Source: Maliibacterium massiliense
GTDB taxonomy: Bacteria > Bacillota > Clostridia > Christensenellales > Maliibacteriaceae
Direction: 5' to 3'
NCBI RefSeq assembly: GCF_900604345.1
Contig: NZ_LR026983.1
Coordinates: 930,001 to 994,000 of the forward strand
DNA: 64,000 nucleotides
Numbering within the stretch: position 1 is the stretch's first letter; every line of letters starts with the position of its first letter. The translations under genes and the position numbers were made by a program. Positions 1 through 9,607 of this stretch are shown one piece after another. Below the pieces are notes generated by a model that was not told where the DNA came from, did not search any database, and was given only the letters and a program-made list of their open reading frames with translations.

Positions 1-2456
1 GATACGGTGATGTGGGAGCCGGCGGGCGTGTATTTGATCGCATTGTCTACGATGTTGATGATCACCTGCATGATCAAGCGGGCGTCCATCCGCGCCAGCA
101 GCAGGTCGTCGGGGATATCCACCGCGATATGGTGCTCGCTCGCCTTGCGGTCAACGTGGCGCAGCGCCTCTGCCACCACCTCGGCGATAAGCTCACCCTC
201 CATGTGGATCTGCATGGTGCCGTCCTCGATGCGGGTGACCGAGAGCAGGTTTTCCACCAGATTGATCAGCCACATCGCGTCATCGTAGATATCGGTGTAG
301 AGCTGCTGCTTTTTGGCCGCGTCCATGGTATCGGCGTTGCCGATAAGCACGCCCGCGTTGCCCGAGATGCTGGTAAGCGGGGTGCGCAGATCATGCGAGA
401 TGGCGCGCAGCAGGTTGGCGCGCAGCTGTTCCTTCTGCGCCTTGAGCGCGATTTCGTTCTTGGTCTGGTTGAGCTGCACCTTCTCCAGCGCCAGCGCGCA
501 CTCCCCCAGCATGGCAATGAGCAGGTTGGTTTCATAGGTACCCACCGCCCCGTCGTCCATGGCCACGCCCACCACCGCGAACACCTGCGCATTGCCCCGC
601 ACCGCAAGGTAGAGGCACTTGGCACCGGGCAGGGTGCTGGTGGTAGCGCCGGCGTGTTTGTTGTTTTTAAACACCCACTGGGCCACGGCGCGCTCGTCGT
701 CGGCGATGTAGCCGTCGATGCGCTGGAGCGCATCCTCGCGCGGGAACACCTGCGGGGCCGCCAGCGCACCGTCCGCAGCGGGATAGAACACGATGGTCTT
801 ATCCAGCAGGCGGCGCATCTGGTGGGCCGTTGCGTCGATGATGTCCTGCTGCGTCTCTGCGCGCTGGAGCATCTGGCTGGTATCCAGCAGAATCTCCGTG
901 CGGTAGGCCTTGCGGGCGCTGATGCGGGCCTGCTCCTTGATGCGCGTGGTGAGCGTGCCGATCACAAGCGCCACGGCGAACATGATCAAAAACGTCACCG
1001 GATATCCCTTGTCGTACGCGGCCAGGGTAAAGCGTGGCTCGGTAAAGAGGTAATTGAAGGTGAGCACGCTCAAAAGCGAGGCGGCCACGCAGTAGACGCG
1101 GCCCGTGGTCACCAGGGCGCTGATCACCACCCCCAAGATATACACCATGATGATGTTGGCCTCGGAAAAGCCCAAATGCTGGAACCACAGGCCCAGCAGC
1201 GTACTGCCCACCAGCACCAACAGGGTGTTGAAGATGCTCCCAAGGGAAAAGTACTTCTGCACCTCCAGGCGCATGCTGCGCCGGGCACGCCGGTAGGCCG
1301 GCCCCATCTTATCGGGGATGATGTAGATATCCAGGTTGGGTGCAAGCTCGCTCAAGCGCTCGGAGAAGGTGGCCTTGGCCAAGAACAGGCGCCGCTTGGT
1401 GTTGCTGCGGCCCAGCACCACCTTTGATACGCCCGCCGCGCGCGCGTACTCTGCAATCTGCAGGGCCACGTCGTCGCCGAACACGGTGACCACCCTGGCG
1501 CCCAGCTGCTTGGCCAGCTGAATGTTCTCCTGCAGGCGGGCGCGGTCTTTTGCGCAGAGCTGGGCAAACTGCGGCGTCTCCACAAACAGCGCCGTAAACT
1601 GTCCGTGGAAGGCGCCGGCCATGCGCGCTGCGGTGCGGATGACCTTGGCGCTGGAGGGCGCGGGCGACAGGCAGATGAGGATGTGCTCCTCGGTAAAGTA
1701 GTCCGCCCTGGCCGAGAGCTGCTTTTTGCGCTCAAAGATGCGGTTGACGCGGTCCGCGGTGCGCCGCAGCGCGATCTCGCGCAGCGCCACCAGGTTTTCC
1801 ATGCTGAAGAAGTGGTGCAGCGCGTGCTTGGCCTGATGCGCGCGGTATACCTTGCCCTGGTTGAAGCGCGCGATGAGCTCCTCGGGCTCGATATCCACCA
1901 GCTCCACCTGCTCGGCGCTGTCAAACACCTCGTCGGGGATGCGCTCGCGCACGGCCACACCCGTGATGGAGGCGATGATATCGTTGAGGCTCTCGATGTG
2001 CTGGACGTTGACGGTGGTGTAGACGTCGATGCCCGCCCTGCGCAGCTCCTCAATATCCTTGTAGCGCTTGGTATGGCGGCAGCCCTCGGCGTTGGTGTGC
2101 GCAAGCTCATCCACCAGCATGATCTGCGGGTGGCGTGCCAGCGCCGCGTCCAGGTCAAATTCGCGCAGCGTGATATTCTTATGGCGCAACACAAGGTGGG
2201 GCAGCTGCTCCAAGCCGTCGAGCAGCGCCAGCGTCTCGGGGCGCGCGTGGGGTTCCACATAGCCCACCACCACGTCCGCCCCCGCGGCCTTGGCGTCGTG
2301 CGCGGCGCGCAGCATGGCATATGTCTTGCCCACACCCGCCGCGTAGCCGAAGAAGATCTTCAGCCTGCCATAGCGCGTGCCGTTGGGCTGGGCGGGCACG
2401 TCAGCCTCCAGCTGTTCCAGCAGCTTATCCGGATCCGGACGTCCGTCGCCACACAT
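1..2456 (-). CDS. kdpD: Sensor histidine kinase KdpD (C-terminus beyond window)
   Basis: Turgor/K+-responsive membrane histidine kinase that controls kdp expression. It starts at an ATG behind AGGGGGTGAG and stays open to the window edge, giving 818 codons. Visible in order: the KdpD N-terminal domain with Walker A GYAAGVGKT at residues 37-45, a universal-stress-like domain, four membrane segments, a GAF-like region, the phospho-acceptor motif ISHDLRTPL, and the start of the ATPase N-box (VDNAIKYTP). The last part of the ATPase domain is cut off at position 1. It is the last visible gene of the kdp operon, 108 nt after the preceding gene. kdpE is not seen and may lie further left. Confidence 0.95.
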   Translation of the reverse strand, partial: MCGDGRPDPDKLLEQLEADVPAQPNGTRYGRLKIFFGYAAGVGKTYAMLRAAHDAKAAGADVVVGYVEPHARPETLALLDGLEQLPHLVLRHKNITLREFDLDAALARHPQIMLVDELAHTNAEGCRHTKRYKDIEELRRAGIDVYTTVNVQHIESLNDIIASITGVAVRERIPDEVFDSAEQVELVDIEPEELIARFNQGKVYRAHQAKHALHHFFSMENLVALREIALRRTADRVNRIFERKKQLSARADYFTEEHILICLSPAPSSAKVIRTAARMAGAFHGQFTALFVETPQFAQLCAKDRARLQENIQLAKQLGARVVTVFGDDVALQIAEYARAAGVSKVVLGRSNTKRRLFLAKATFSERLSELAPNLDIYIIPDKMGPAYRRARRSMRLEVQKYFSLGSIFNTLLVLVGSTLLGLWFQHLGFSEANIIMVYILGVVISALVTTGRVYCVAASLLSVLTFNYLFTEPRFTLAAYDKGYPVTFLIMFAVALVIGTLTTRIKEQARISARKAYRTEILLDTSQMLQRAETQQDIIDATAHQMRRLLDKTIVFYPAADGALAAPQVFPREDALQRIDGYIADDERAVAQWVFKNNKHAGATTSTLPGAKCLYLAVRGNAQVFAVVGVAMDDGAVGTYETNLLIAMLGECALALEKVQLNQTKNEIALKAQKEQLRANLLRAISHDLRTPLTSISGNAGVLIGNADTMDAAKKQQLYTDIYDDAMWLINLVENLLSVTRIEDGTMQIHMEGELIAEVVAEALRHVDRKASEHHIAVDIPDDLLLARMDARLIMQVIINIVDNAIKYTPAGSHITV

Positions 2457-2512
2457 GCGCCTCACCCCCTTTTTACGTCTTTATTCCATCTTAACTCTAT
2501 CGGAGCGCATAT

Positions 2513-2525
2513 TAACACAGTGTTA
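2513..2525. promoter_or_regulatory. 13-bp palindrome upstream of kdpD
   Basis: TAACAC-A-GTGTTA is a perfect inverted repeat in the 108-nt gap before kdpD. One half-site, GTGTTA, also occurs at 8082-8087 just upstream of kdpF. This could be an operator shared by the structural genes and kdpD, but that is inferred from two occurrences only. Confidence 0.3.
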
Positions 2526-2564
2526 GTATTGCCTTACGGCACATAAAGATTGCATTAAAATGCA

Positions 2565-3449
2565 TCATCTACGCGCGGGCGAAGCCGGGTAGAGCATCTT
2601 GAGCAGCAGTTTTTCCGCCGGGCTGCCCGCGGCATAGTCCAGCCGCAGGCGTGCGCCCGCGGCATCATAGATGCGCAGGCCACACGCGTCCTCGCGCAGC
2701 TGGTAACCCTCCTGCTCCAGCGCCATGTAGAGCGCCAGCTCCCAGCGAAACAGGTTGTAGTGTCGCTTGCGCGCGAGCTCCTCCATCACGTAGGCAAATT
2801 CCAGCGGGCTGACGCCGTCGTGCAGGTAGGCGCGCCACAGTTCCTTTTGCTGCGGGATGTGCAGGCTTTTGAGGAAATCCCCCTTCGGCGCCTGTGCGCG
2901 CAGCGCGATGTAGCGGTAAAAGGTATCATCGCTCACCTGCCCCAGCGGTGCAAGCTGCGCCTCCAGCCAGCCGCCGCGCCCGATGGCCAGGTATTCCTGG
3001 CGAAAGTCCATGCTTGAAAGCAGCGCCTTGAGCCCCGCGCAGATAGCCTCATCAGCCCCCCTGATTGTAACACATACGTTGCTCAGCTGCGTAAAATTCC
3101 GTCCGGAAGCATTGTACTTGGTGCAGGCCACCTGCCCCGCGTCCGCGTTGGGCCGACAGGTGAGCACCGCGGATTCGCGTGCCTCTGTAGCGCCGCACAC
3201 GGCAAAATCCGCCAAACGCGACAGGCGCGCCAAAGGCGCGCTGTACGCTTCAAATAGATCGTCGCAGTCAAGCAGCGTGTAGGCGTAAAATGCCCGCACG
3301 ATGCGGCCTCTCTTATCATAATAGACGTCGGGATTGACGGCAAAGGATGTGGACAGCGCGTAGAACAGCCCCACAAGCGTCTGGCTGACGTCGCCCCCGT
3401 CTGTATCCGCAGGATAACACTGCTGCGATGCGATGCGTTTGTTGTACAT
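2565..3449 (-). CDS. Unrecognised soluble protein inside the kdp operon
   Basis: 294 residues with an ATG behind GAAAGGAAC. It lies 26 nt after kdpC and 108 nt before kdpD, on the same strand, so it is very probably co-transcribed with the pump. I do not recognise the family. There is no signal peptide and no membrane segment. The N-terminal half holds several scattered cysteines; the C-terminal half is rich in Leu, Glu, Ala and Tyr and looks helical. Standard operons run kdpFABC-DE, so a gene between kdpC and kdpD is unusual. A role in Kdp regulation or signalling is inferred from position only. Confidence 0.75.
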   Translation of the reverse strand: MYNKRIASQQCYPADTDGGDVSQTLVGLFYALSTSFAVNPDVYYDKRGRIVRAFYAYTLLDCDDLFEAYSAPLARLSRLADFAVCGATEARESAVLTCRPNADAGQVACTKYNASGRNFTQLSNVCVTIRGADEAICAGLKALLSSMDFRQEYLAIGRGGWLEAQLAPLGQVSDDTFYRYIALRAQAPKGDFLKSLHIPQQKELWRAYLHDGVSPLEFAYVMEELARKRHYNLFRWELALYMALEQEGYQLREDACGLRIYDAAGARLRLDYAAGSPAEKLLLKMLYPASPARR

Positions 3450-3475
3450 GGCCCGTTCCTTTCTGGGCGCGGATG

Positions 3476-4081
3476 CTAGGACAGGATGCCCTCCAGCGCC
3501 AGGTTGACCTCAAGCACGTTGACCGTAGGCTCCCCGAAGATGCCGAGGAAGCGGCCTGTGGTATACCTATCCACAATCTGCTGCACCTCCTGCTCGGTTC
3601 TTCCGGTGTTTCTGGCGATGCGGGGAATCTGGTATTGGGCCGCCGCCACCGAGATGTGGGGGTCCAGGCCGCTGCCTGAGCAGGTGACCAGATCCGCCGG
3701 GATGGGGGTATCCCCCTGCTCAGGATGCGCCGCACGGATGGCCGCCACGCGCGCCGCCACCAGCTGCTCGTACTCAGGGCTGGCGGGGCTCAGGTTGGAG
3801 GCCCATGCGTACATGACAGGGTTGCCGTTTTCATCCTTATAGGTCTCTGCATCGATGTTCATGATGCGTCCCCACATATGGTCCTCGTCAGCAAACTGCT
3901 GGCCCAGCAGTGCGCTGCCGTACTTTTTGCCGTCCACCTCAATGATGCTGCCGTTTGCCTGTTTGGGGAAGAACAGCTGGCCGATGCCGGTGCATACGGC
4001 GGTGTACACCAGGCCGCATACCACCAGACTCAGCAGCATAAACAGCGCCGCGCGGGAGAAAACCCCTTTTGTATTTTTCAT
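3476..4081 (-). CDS. kdpC: K+-transporting ATPase subunit C
   Basis: 201 residues, the normal KdpC length. One N-terminal membrane helix (about residues 10-32) is followed by an extracytoplasmic domain that stabilises the KdpFABC complex. The conserved C-terminal half, with GSGLDPHIS and the late VNVLEVN segment, is typical. It sits 30 nt after kdpB and 26 nt before the unknown 294-residue gene. Confidence 0.95.
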   Translation of the reverse strand: MKNTKGVFSRAALFMLLSLVVCGLVYTAVCTGIGQLFFPKQANGSIIEVDGKKYGSALLGQQFADEDHMWGRIMNIDAETYKDENGNPVMYAWASNLSPASPEYEQLVAARVAAIRAAHPEQGDTPIPADLVTCSGSGLDPHISVAAAQYQIPRIARNTGRTEQEVQQIVDRYTTGRFLGIFGEPTVNVLEVNLALEGILS

Positions 4082-4111
4082 TTTGTATGTCCCCCTTCCA
4101 TTGTCGAGCGC

Positions 4112-6184
4112 CTATGCCACAAGGCCGATGGCCACGATAAGCATGTCGATCAGTTTGATACAGATAAAGGGCACCGCGATGCCGCCCAGTCCGTAGACGA
4201 GCAGGTTGCGCGTGAGCAGCTTGCCGGCGGGCACCTCGCGGTATTTCACGCCACGCAGCGCCAGGGGAATCAGCGCGATGATGATCAGGGCGTTGAAGAT
4301 GATCGCCGAGAACACCGCGCTCTGTGCCGAGTGCAGGCCCATGATGTTGAGCGCCGCAAGGCCCGGGTAGAGGCCCATGAACATCGCGGGGATAATGGCG
4401 AAATACTTCGCCAAATCGTTTGCGATGCTGAAGGTAGTCAGGCTGCCTCGGGTCATGAGCAGCTGCTTACCGATGCGTACGATGTCGATTAGCTTGGTGG
4501 GAGAGGAATCCAAATCCACCATATTGCCCGCCTCCTTGGCGGCCTGGGTGCCGGTGTTCATGGCCACGGCTACGTCCGCCTGCGCCAGGGCGGGCGCATC
4601 GTTGGTGCCGTCGCCCGTCATGGCCACCATGTGCCCTTTGGCCTGATAATCGCGAATCAGTTCCAGCTTGCCCTCGGGCGTGGCCTCGGCAAGGAAGTCG
4701 TCCACGCCCGCCTCGGCGGCGATGGCCGCGGCGGTGCGCGGATTATCGCCCGTGATCATGATGGTCTTGATGCCCATCCTGCGCAGGTCGGCAAACTTCT
4801 CTTGCACACCCTGCTTGATGATATCCTTCAGATGGATGACGCCCAGCACCTTGTGGTTTTTTGCCACCACCAGGGGCGTGCCGCCCTGGTCGGATATCCG
4901 CCGCACCACGTCCTCGCACTGCGCGCTGAAGCGCTGGCCGTCCGCTTCCACGTAGGCGCGGATGGCCTCGGCGGCGCCCTTGCGGATCTCGCTTCCCTGA
5001 AAGTCCACGCCGCTCATGCGCGTTTTGGCTGTAAAGGGGATGAACGTCATATGCAAATCATTGACACTGCGGCCGCGCAGGTTGAACTGCTCCTTGGCCA
5101 GCACCACCACGCTGCGCCCCTCGGGCGTCTCGTCGGCAAGGGAAGAGAGCTGCGCCGCGTCGGCCAATTCGCGCGCGTCAGTTCCATCCACCGGTACAAA
5201 GGCGGCCGCCTGGCGGTTGCCCAGTGTGATGGTACCCGTCTTATCCAGCAGCAGCACGTCCACGTCCCCCGCCGCCTCGATGGCGCGGCCGCTCATGGCC
5301 AGCACGTTGGCCTGATTCAAGCGGCTCATGCCCGCAATGCCGATGGCCGAGAGTAGCGCGCCGATGGTGGTGGGCGCAAGGCACACCAGCAGCGCCACCA
5401 GCGTGGTTACGCTGGTGGGGTTGGCCATGCCCGCCTGATCCGCGGAGAACGCCGAGTAGGCGTACAGCGAGACGGTGACCAGCAGGAAGATGATGGAGAA
5501 CGTGACCAGCAGAATCTGCAGCGCCAGCTCGTTAGGCGTCTTTTTGCGGTTGGCGCCCTCCACCATGGCGATCATTTTATCTAAAAAGCTTTCGCCCGCC
5601 TCGCTGGTGATGCGGATCACCAGCCAGTCGGAGATGACGGTGGTGCCGCCCGTGACCGCGCTGCGGTCGCCGCCGCTTTCCCGGATGACGGGGGCGGATT
5701 CACCGGTGATGGCGCTCTCATCCACCGAGGCCGCGCCGTCGATCACCTCGCCGTCGCCGGGGATCTGTTCGCCGGCGCGCACGATCACGATATCGCCTTT
5801 GGCAAGCTTCGCCGAGGGCACGATGGTGATCTCCTCCACACGATCCACTGAAGGGATCTTATGGGCCTCCACGTCCCGCTTGGAGGCGCGCAGCGCGTCG
5901 GCCTGCGCTTTGCCGCGCCCCTCGGCAATGGCCTCGGCAAAATTTGCGAACAGCACCGTGAACCACAGGATGACCGCGATGCCCAGCATGTAGCCGCTGG
6001 GCGCGTCCTTCAGGCCGAAAAAGGAGACGATGTAGAGGATGCTGATGAGTATCGCGGAGATATATACAAGCAGCATCACCGGGTTTTTTGCCTGCGTTTG
6101 GGGCCTGAGCTTGATAAAGGAATCCTTAATCGCGCGCATCACCATGGCCCTATCCACGAAGGCGCTTTTATTGTTGGATGACAT
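4112..6184 (-). CDS. kdpB: K+-transporting P-type ATPase subunit B
   Basis: 690 residues, full length. This is the ATP-hydrolysing P-type subunit of the KdpFABC pump. The phosphorylation motif DKTGTIT, the TGES actuator motif and the hinge motif [16 protein letters not shown] are all intact, with membrane helices at both ends. It follows kdpA by 16 nt. The ATG lies behind GAAAGGAGCATCC. Confidence 0.97.
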   Translation of the reverse strand: MSSNNKSAFVDRAMVMRAIKDSFIKLRPQTQAKNPVMLLVYISAILISILYIVSFFGLKDAPSGYMLGIAVILWFTVLFANFAEAIAEGRGKAQADALRASKRDVEAHKIPSVDRVEEITIVPSAKLAKGDIVIVRAGEQIPGDGEVIDGAASVDESAITGESAPVIRESGGDRSAVTGGTTVISDWLVIRITSEAGESFLDKMIAMVEGANRKKTPNELALQILLVTFSIIFLLVTVSLYAYSAFSADQAGMANPTSVTTLVALLVCLAPTTIGALLSAIGIAGMSRLNQANVLAMSGRAIEAAGDVDVLLLDKTGTITLGNRQAAAFVPVDGTDARELADAAQLSSLADETPEGRSVVVLAKEQFNLRGRSVNDLHMTFIPFTAKTRMSGVDFQGSEIRKGAAEAIRAYVEADGQRFSAQCEDVVRRISDQGGTPLVVAKNHKVLGVIHLKDIIKQGVQEKFADLRRMGIKTIMITGDNPRTAAAIAAEAGVDDFLAEATPEGKLELIRDYQAKGHMVAMTGDGTNDAPALAQADVAVAMNTGTQAAKEAGNMVDLDSSPTKLIDIVRIGKQLLMTRGSLTTFSIANDLAKYFAIIPAMFMGLYPGLAALNIMGLHSAQSAVFSAIIFNALIIIALIPLALRGVKYREVPAGKLLTRNLLVYGLGGIAVPFICIKLIDMLIVAIGLVA

Positions 6185-6200
6185 GGGTGGATGCTCCTTT

Positions 6201-7946
6201 CTAACCGATCATCTGGAAGTGTTCCGCGATGGGCCCCAGCGACAGCGCCGGGAAGAAGCTCAGCGCGCCGATAAGCAGCACGATGAAGATCAGCAGGAAC
6301 ACGAACAGTCCGTTGCAGGTGGAAAGGGTGCCCGCCGTGGTGGCGAGTCGTTTCTTTTTCACCATGCTGCCCGCGATGGCCATGGTGCCGATGATGGGCA
6401 CAAAGCGCACAAACAGCATCACCAGGCCCAGGCTGACGTTGAAAAACGGCGTGTTTGCGTTAAACCCCGCAAACGCGGAGCCGTTGTTGCCGCCCGCTGA
6501 AGAGAACGCGTAGAGCAGTTCGGAGAACCCATGCGCGCCGGCGTTGTTGAGGCTCTCGGCCGTGGTGGGCAGCAGCGCGGCGATGCCGCTGCCGATCAGG
6601 ATAGCCACGGGCGTGGCCAGGCAGACGATGCAGGCCATCTTCATCTCGTAGGGCTCGATCTTCTTGCCCAGGTACTCGGGCGTTCTGCCCACCATGAGCC
6701 CCGCAATGAACACCGCCATGATGGCAAACGCCAGCATGCCGTAGAGGCCGCAGCCCGTGCCGCCGAAGATCACCTCGCCCAGCTGCATCTGCAGCATGGT
6801 GACAAGCCCGCCGATGGGCGTGTAGCTGTCGTGCATGGAGTTGACCGAACCGTTGGACGCGGCTGTGGTATAGGAAGCCCAGGTGGCGGAGGTCGCGATG
6901 CCAAAGCGCGCCTCCTTACCCTCCATGTTGCCGCCCGCCTGCTCGGCTGTGGCCTGGATGTTGACCGCGCCGTTTTGCGCCAGCTGCGGGGTGCCCGCCT
7001 GTTCATTCACGGCGATGACGCCCAAACCGATCACCAGCATGATAAACATGGCAAGGAATATGGCCTTGCCCTGCCGCTTATCCTTAATGTTCCTGCCAAA
7101 GGTAAAGCACAGCGCCGCGGGGATCAGCAGCAGCGAAATCATCTCAAACAGGTTGGAAAACGGCGTGGGGTTCTCCAGCGGATGCGCCGAGTTGGTGCCG
7201 TTGAATCCGCCGCCGTTGGTACCCAGCTGCTTGATGGCGATCTGGCTTGCGCCCGGGCCCATGGGCACGATCTGCTGCGTGACGGATGTCCCGTCCTCCA
7301 GCACGATGGGCTCCACCAGTTCCACCGTCTCATAGGGTTTGAAGTTCTGCACCACGCCCTGGGAAATCAGCACGGTGGTGACGATGAGCGAGAGGGGCAG
7401 CAGGATGTAGAGCACGATGCGGGTCATATCCACCCAGAAGCTGCCCAGCCCTCCGCCCTTGACCTTGACAAAGCCGCGGATCAGCGCGAACAGCACCGCG
7501 ATGCCCGTGGCGGCGGATACAAAGTTCTGCACCGTCAGGCCCATAAACTGCGCAAAGTAGCCCAGCGCTGCCTCGCCGTTGTATGCCTGCCAGTTGGTGT
7601 TGGTGACGAAGCTGGACGCTGTGTTAAACGACAGATGCCAGCTCATGCCATCGTACCCCTGGGGGTTGAAGGGCAGGAACTTCTGCAGCATCAATATCAG
7701 AAACAGCACCACCAGGCCGATGGCGTTGAACCACAGCACGCAGGCCAGGTAGCGCTTCCAGTGCATCTGCTCATCCTCCTGGATGTGCATCAGCCTGTAG
7801 ACGCCATGCTCGCAGGGGCGGAGCAGCTTACTTAAAAACGTCTTCTCCCCGTTCATGACCTTGCCGATGTATCTGCCAAGCGGGATAGCCAGCAGCACCA
7901 AAATGATAAGATACAATGCGTATTGCAATATTGTCTGTGTCGTCAC
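6201..7946 (-). CDS. kdpA: K+-transporting ATPase subunit A
   Basis: 581 residues, multi-pass. This is the K+-selective channel-like subunit of KdpFABC. The selectivity-filter segment [15 protein letters not shown] and other glycine-rich filter segments are visible. The start is GTG and overlaps the kdpF stop in GTGA (7943-7946), so translation is coupled to kdpF. Confidence 0.97.
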   Translation of the reverse strand: MTTQTILQYALYLIILVLLAIPLGRYIGKVMNGEKTFLSKLLRPCEHGVYRLMHIQEDEQMHWKRYLACVLWFNAIGLVVLFLILMLQKFLPFNPQGYDGMSWHLSFNTASSFVTNTNWQAYNGEAALGYFAQFMGLTVQNFVSAATGIAVLFALIRGFVKVKGGGLGSFWVDMTRIVLYILLPLSLIVTTVLISQGVVQNFKPYETVELVEPIVLEDGTSVTQQIVPMGPGASQIAIKQLGTNGGGFNGTNSAHPLENPTPFSNLFEMISLLLIPAALCFTFGRNIKDKRQGKAIFLAMFIMLVIGLGVIAVNEQAGTPQLAQNGAVNIQATAEQAGGNMEGKEARFGIATSATWASYTTAASNGSVNSMHDSYTPIGGLVTMLQMQLGEVIFGGTGCGLYGMLAFAIMAVFIAGLMVGRTPEYLGKKIEPYEMKMACIVCLATPVAILIGSGIAALLPTTAESLNNAGAHGFSELLYAFSSAGGNNGSAFAGFNANTPFFNVSLGLVMLFVRFVPIIGTMAIAGSMVKKKRLATTAGTLSTCNGLFVFLLIFIVLLIGALSFFPALSLGPIAEHFQMIG

Positions 7947-8032
7947 TGCCTGTCACCTCTCAGTAGCACTGCGCTCAGGTACACGAGCACAGCTACGGCG
8001 ATTACGCCGATGATGCCAATCATAATGTCCAT
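7943..8032 (-). CDS. kdpF: KdpF small subunit
   Basis: 29-residue hydrophobic peptide beginning MDIMIGIIGV and ending LLRGDRQ. A single membrane helix fills most of it, as expected for the KdpF stabilising subunit. The ATG is preceded by a strong AGGAGGGGG site. Its stop overlaps the kdpA GTG. It is first in the operon. Confidence 0.9.
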   Translation of the reverse strand: MDIMIGIIGVIAVAVLVYLSAVLLRGDRQ

Positions 8033-8342
8033 AATGCCCCCTCCTCACGGCAACCAATGTAGCATAAAGGAAATAAAGGGAGTGTTAGGAAATCTTTACG
8101 TCCTGTTAAAATGGCATAAAGCCGCTGCGGCGCACAAAAAAAGCGCCCGTTGCGGCGCATATCGCTCAGGTATGACGGGCGGCATCAAAAATGCCGCGCA
8201 TGTGCGCTTGCGGCGCAAACAGGCCAAATGAACGCAAGCCGCATCGCGCGCCCTGTGCCCGCGCAAGAACAGGACGTATTTCGCCAGCGCTTCCCGCCGG
8301 ATTTTCCCTTTCGCATTCGCGGCGCGCTGGCACAAGGGCGTC
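8033..8342. other. Gene-free stretch upstream of the kdp operon
   Basis: No supportable gene. On the minus strand it holds a GCGCC/GGCGC hairpin followed by seven T (8134-8158) that could attenuate or end read-through into kdp, and a GCGGCAT/ATGCCGC hairpin (8180-8198). The last 70 nt before kdpF are AT-rich and carry TAACAC. I see no good -35 element, which fits a promoter that needs an activator such as KdpE. No c-di-AMP riboswitch consensus was recognised. Confidence 0.4.
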
Positions 8343-8373
8343 AAAAAAGAGGCCCCTTTGCATCAAAGGAGCC
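8343..8373 (-). terminator. Rubrerythrin terminator
   Basis: Ten-pair stem GGCTCCTTTG/CAAAGGGGCC (one T-G wobble), loop ATG, then six T. It lies 23 nt past the rubrerythrin stop. Confidence 0.9.
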
Positions 8374-8395
8374 CCCTGTGGTAAAAAGCAAGCGC

Positions 8396-8932
8396 TTAGT
8401 AGTTCTTCACGCGCAGCTGGAAGTATGCCTGCGGATGGTCGCACACCGGGCATTTCTCAGGCGCTTCCTTGCCCACATGGATGTGGCCGCAGTTGCTGCA
8501 GATCCAGACGACTTCCTCGTCCTTCTCAAATACGGTTTTATCCTCCACGTTTTTCAGCAGCGCAAGATAGCGCTCCTCATGCTCTTTTTCGATGCGGCCC
8601 ACAGCCTCAAAGAGGTAGGCGATGCGGTCAAAGCCCTCTTCCTTGGCGGTTTTGGCAAAGCCCGCGTACATCTCGGTCCACTCGTAATTCTCGCCCGCGG
8701 CGCCGTCCTTTAAGTTGGTCGCCGTATCGGCGATGCCGTCATGCAGCAGCTTAAACCAGATTTCCGCGTGCTCTTTTTCGTTGCCTGCGGTCTCCTCAAA
8801 GAGTTTGGCAATCTGTACATAGCCCTCCTTGCGCGCTTTGGAGGCATAGAAGGTATATTTGTTGCGGGCCTGAGATTCACCGGCAAACGCAGCCAGCAAG
8901 TTCGCTTCGGTTTTTGAGCCTTTCAATTCCAT
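8396..8932 (-). CDS. Rubrerythrin
   Basis: 178 residues. A di-iron four-helix ferritin-like domain carries the usual ESQARNKY and EKEHAE ligand segments. It is followed by a C-terminal rubredoxin domain with CSNCG and CPVC. Such proteins reduce H2O2 in the cytoplasm of anaerobes using reduced rubredoxin. The start is [10 protein letters not shown] behind GAGGG; an upstream in-frame ATG would add a non-homologous tail encoded by the operator region. Monocistronic, with its own promoter, operator and terminator. Confidence 0.96.
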   Translation of the reverse strand: MELKGSKTEANLLAAFAGESQARNKYTFYASKARKEGYVQIAKLFEETAGNEKEHAEIWFKLLHDGIADTATNLKDGAAGENYEWTEMYAGFAKTAKEEGFDRIAYLFEAVGRIEKEHEERYLALLKNVEDKTVFEKDEEVVWICSNCGHIHVGKEAPEKCPVCDHPQAYFQLRVKNY

Positions 8933-8975
8933 TTTACAATCCCTCTTTCTGTAAAAGATATTGCAGTAAGCAAGC

Positions 8976-9011
8976 GATATGATAATAAAAATAGGATTCA
9001 TTATCATTATC
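8976..9011. promoter_or_regulatory. Fur/PerR-like operator of rubrerythrin
   Basis: Interrupted inverted repeat: GATATGATAAT at 8976-8986 and ATTATCATTATC at 9000-9011. The half-site matches the GATAATGATAAT half of the Fur consensus and resembles PerR boxes. It lies just downstream of the -10 hexamer, a repressor position. Peroxide or iron control by a Fur-family protein is inferred. Confidence 0.6.
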
Positions 9012-9019
9012 TCGCTTAC

Positions 9020-9048
9020 ATCCTACCAGCGTTTGGCAGTAAAGTCAA
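9020..9048 (-). promoter_or_regulatory. Sigma-A promoter of rubrerythrin
   Basis: On the minus strand, TTGACT (9043-9048), 17-nt spacer, TAGGAT (9020-9025). Confidence 0.85.
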
Positions 9049-9070
9049 TAGTGAAGTATTAAAATTCTGT

Positions 9071-9607
9071 TTATTCGGACAGATCCTCCAGCAGGCCGTC
9101 CTGCTGGCATTCACGCGCCAGCGCGCGCAGCGCGTCCGAGGCAACGGGCCACGGATAACCCTTGCGCGCCAGCGCCTGGGCGGTCTTTTGCGCACGCACG
9201 CGCGGCGCCTCTTTATCATAGCGCCGCCACAGCTTACGCGCCTGCGCCAGGGCAAGCGCGCGCTCTTTTTCAGGCGGAATCTGGTCCAGGGCCTCGCGCA
9301 GCACATCGTCCGGCACGCCCTTTTGCCCCAGGCTCTGACGCAGGCGCATGCGCGCGCCGTCCCCCCGCTCCAGGCGCCCCCGCACAAACTGCTCAGCGAA
9401 GCGCGCGTCGTCTAAGTACCCCCACGCCTCCAGCTGGGAGAGCACCTGTTGCACAACCTCCTGGCTGTAGCCGCGCTGCGCCAGCGCGCGCTGCATCTCC
9501 TGGCGGGTGCGCCAGCGGTACTCCAGCAGAGAAAGCGCCTTGGCAATGCCCCGCTCGTAGGTACACTCCGCCGGATCCACCGGCTTTTTCCCCCGCGAAA
9601 AGGCCAT
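9071..9607 (-). CDS. recX: Regulatory protein RecX
   Basis: 178 residues of short repeated three-helix RecX units, with motifs such as RQEMQRALAQRGYS and LEAWGYLDDARFAE. RecX modulates RecA filaments. The start overlaps the cyclophilin stop by one base (TAATG), so it is translationally coupled. Last gene of a three-gene operon with the zinc-ribbon protein and the cyclophilin; I see no functional reason for the grouping. Confidence 0.93.
   Translation of the reverse strand: MAFSRGKKPVDPAECTYERGIAKALSLLEYRWRTRQEMQRALAQRGYSQEVVQQVLSQLEAWGYLDDARFAEQFVRGRLERGDGARMRLRQSLGQKGVPDDVLREALDQIPPEKERALALAQARKLWRRYDKEAPRVRAQKTAQALARKGYPWPVASDALRALARECQQDGLLEDLSE

Noticed and set aside
12..2546. Long plus-strand and alternate-frame ORFs over kdpD
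   Set aside because: Shadows: the minus strand encodes a continuous KdpD with all motifs, and the other frames show Arg/Ala/Ser-rich nonsense typical of high-GC antisense.
8033..8342. c-di-AMP (ydaO) riboswitch ahead of kdp
   Set aside because: The location suggested it, but none of the conserved ydaO core segments could be recognised.
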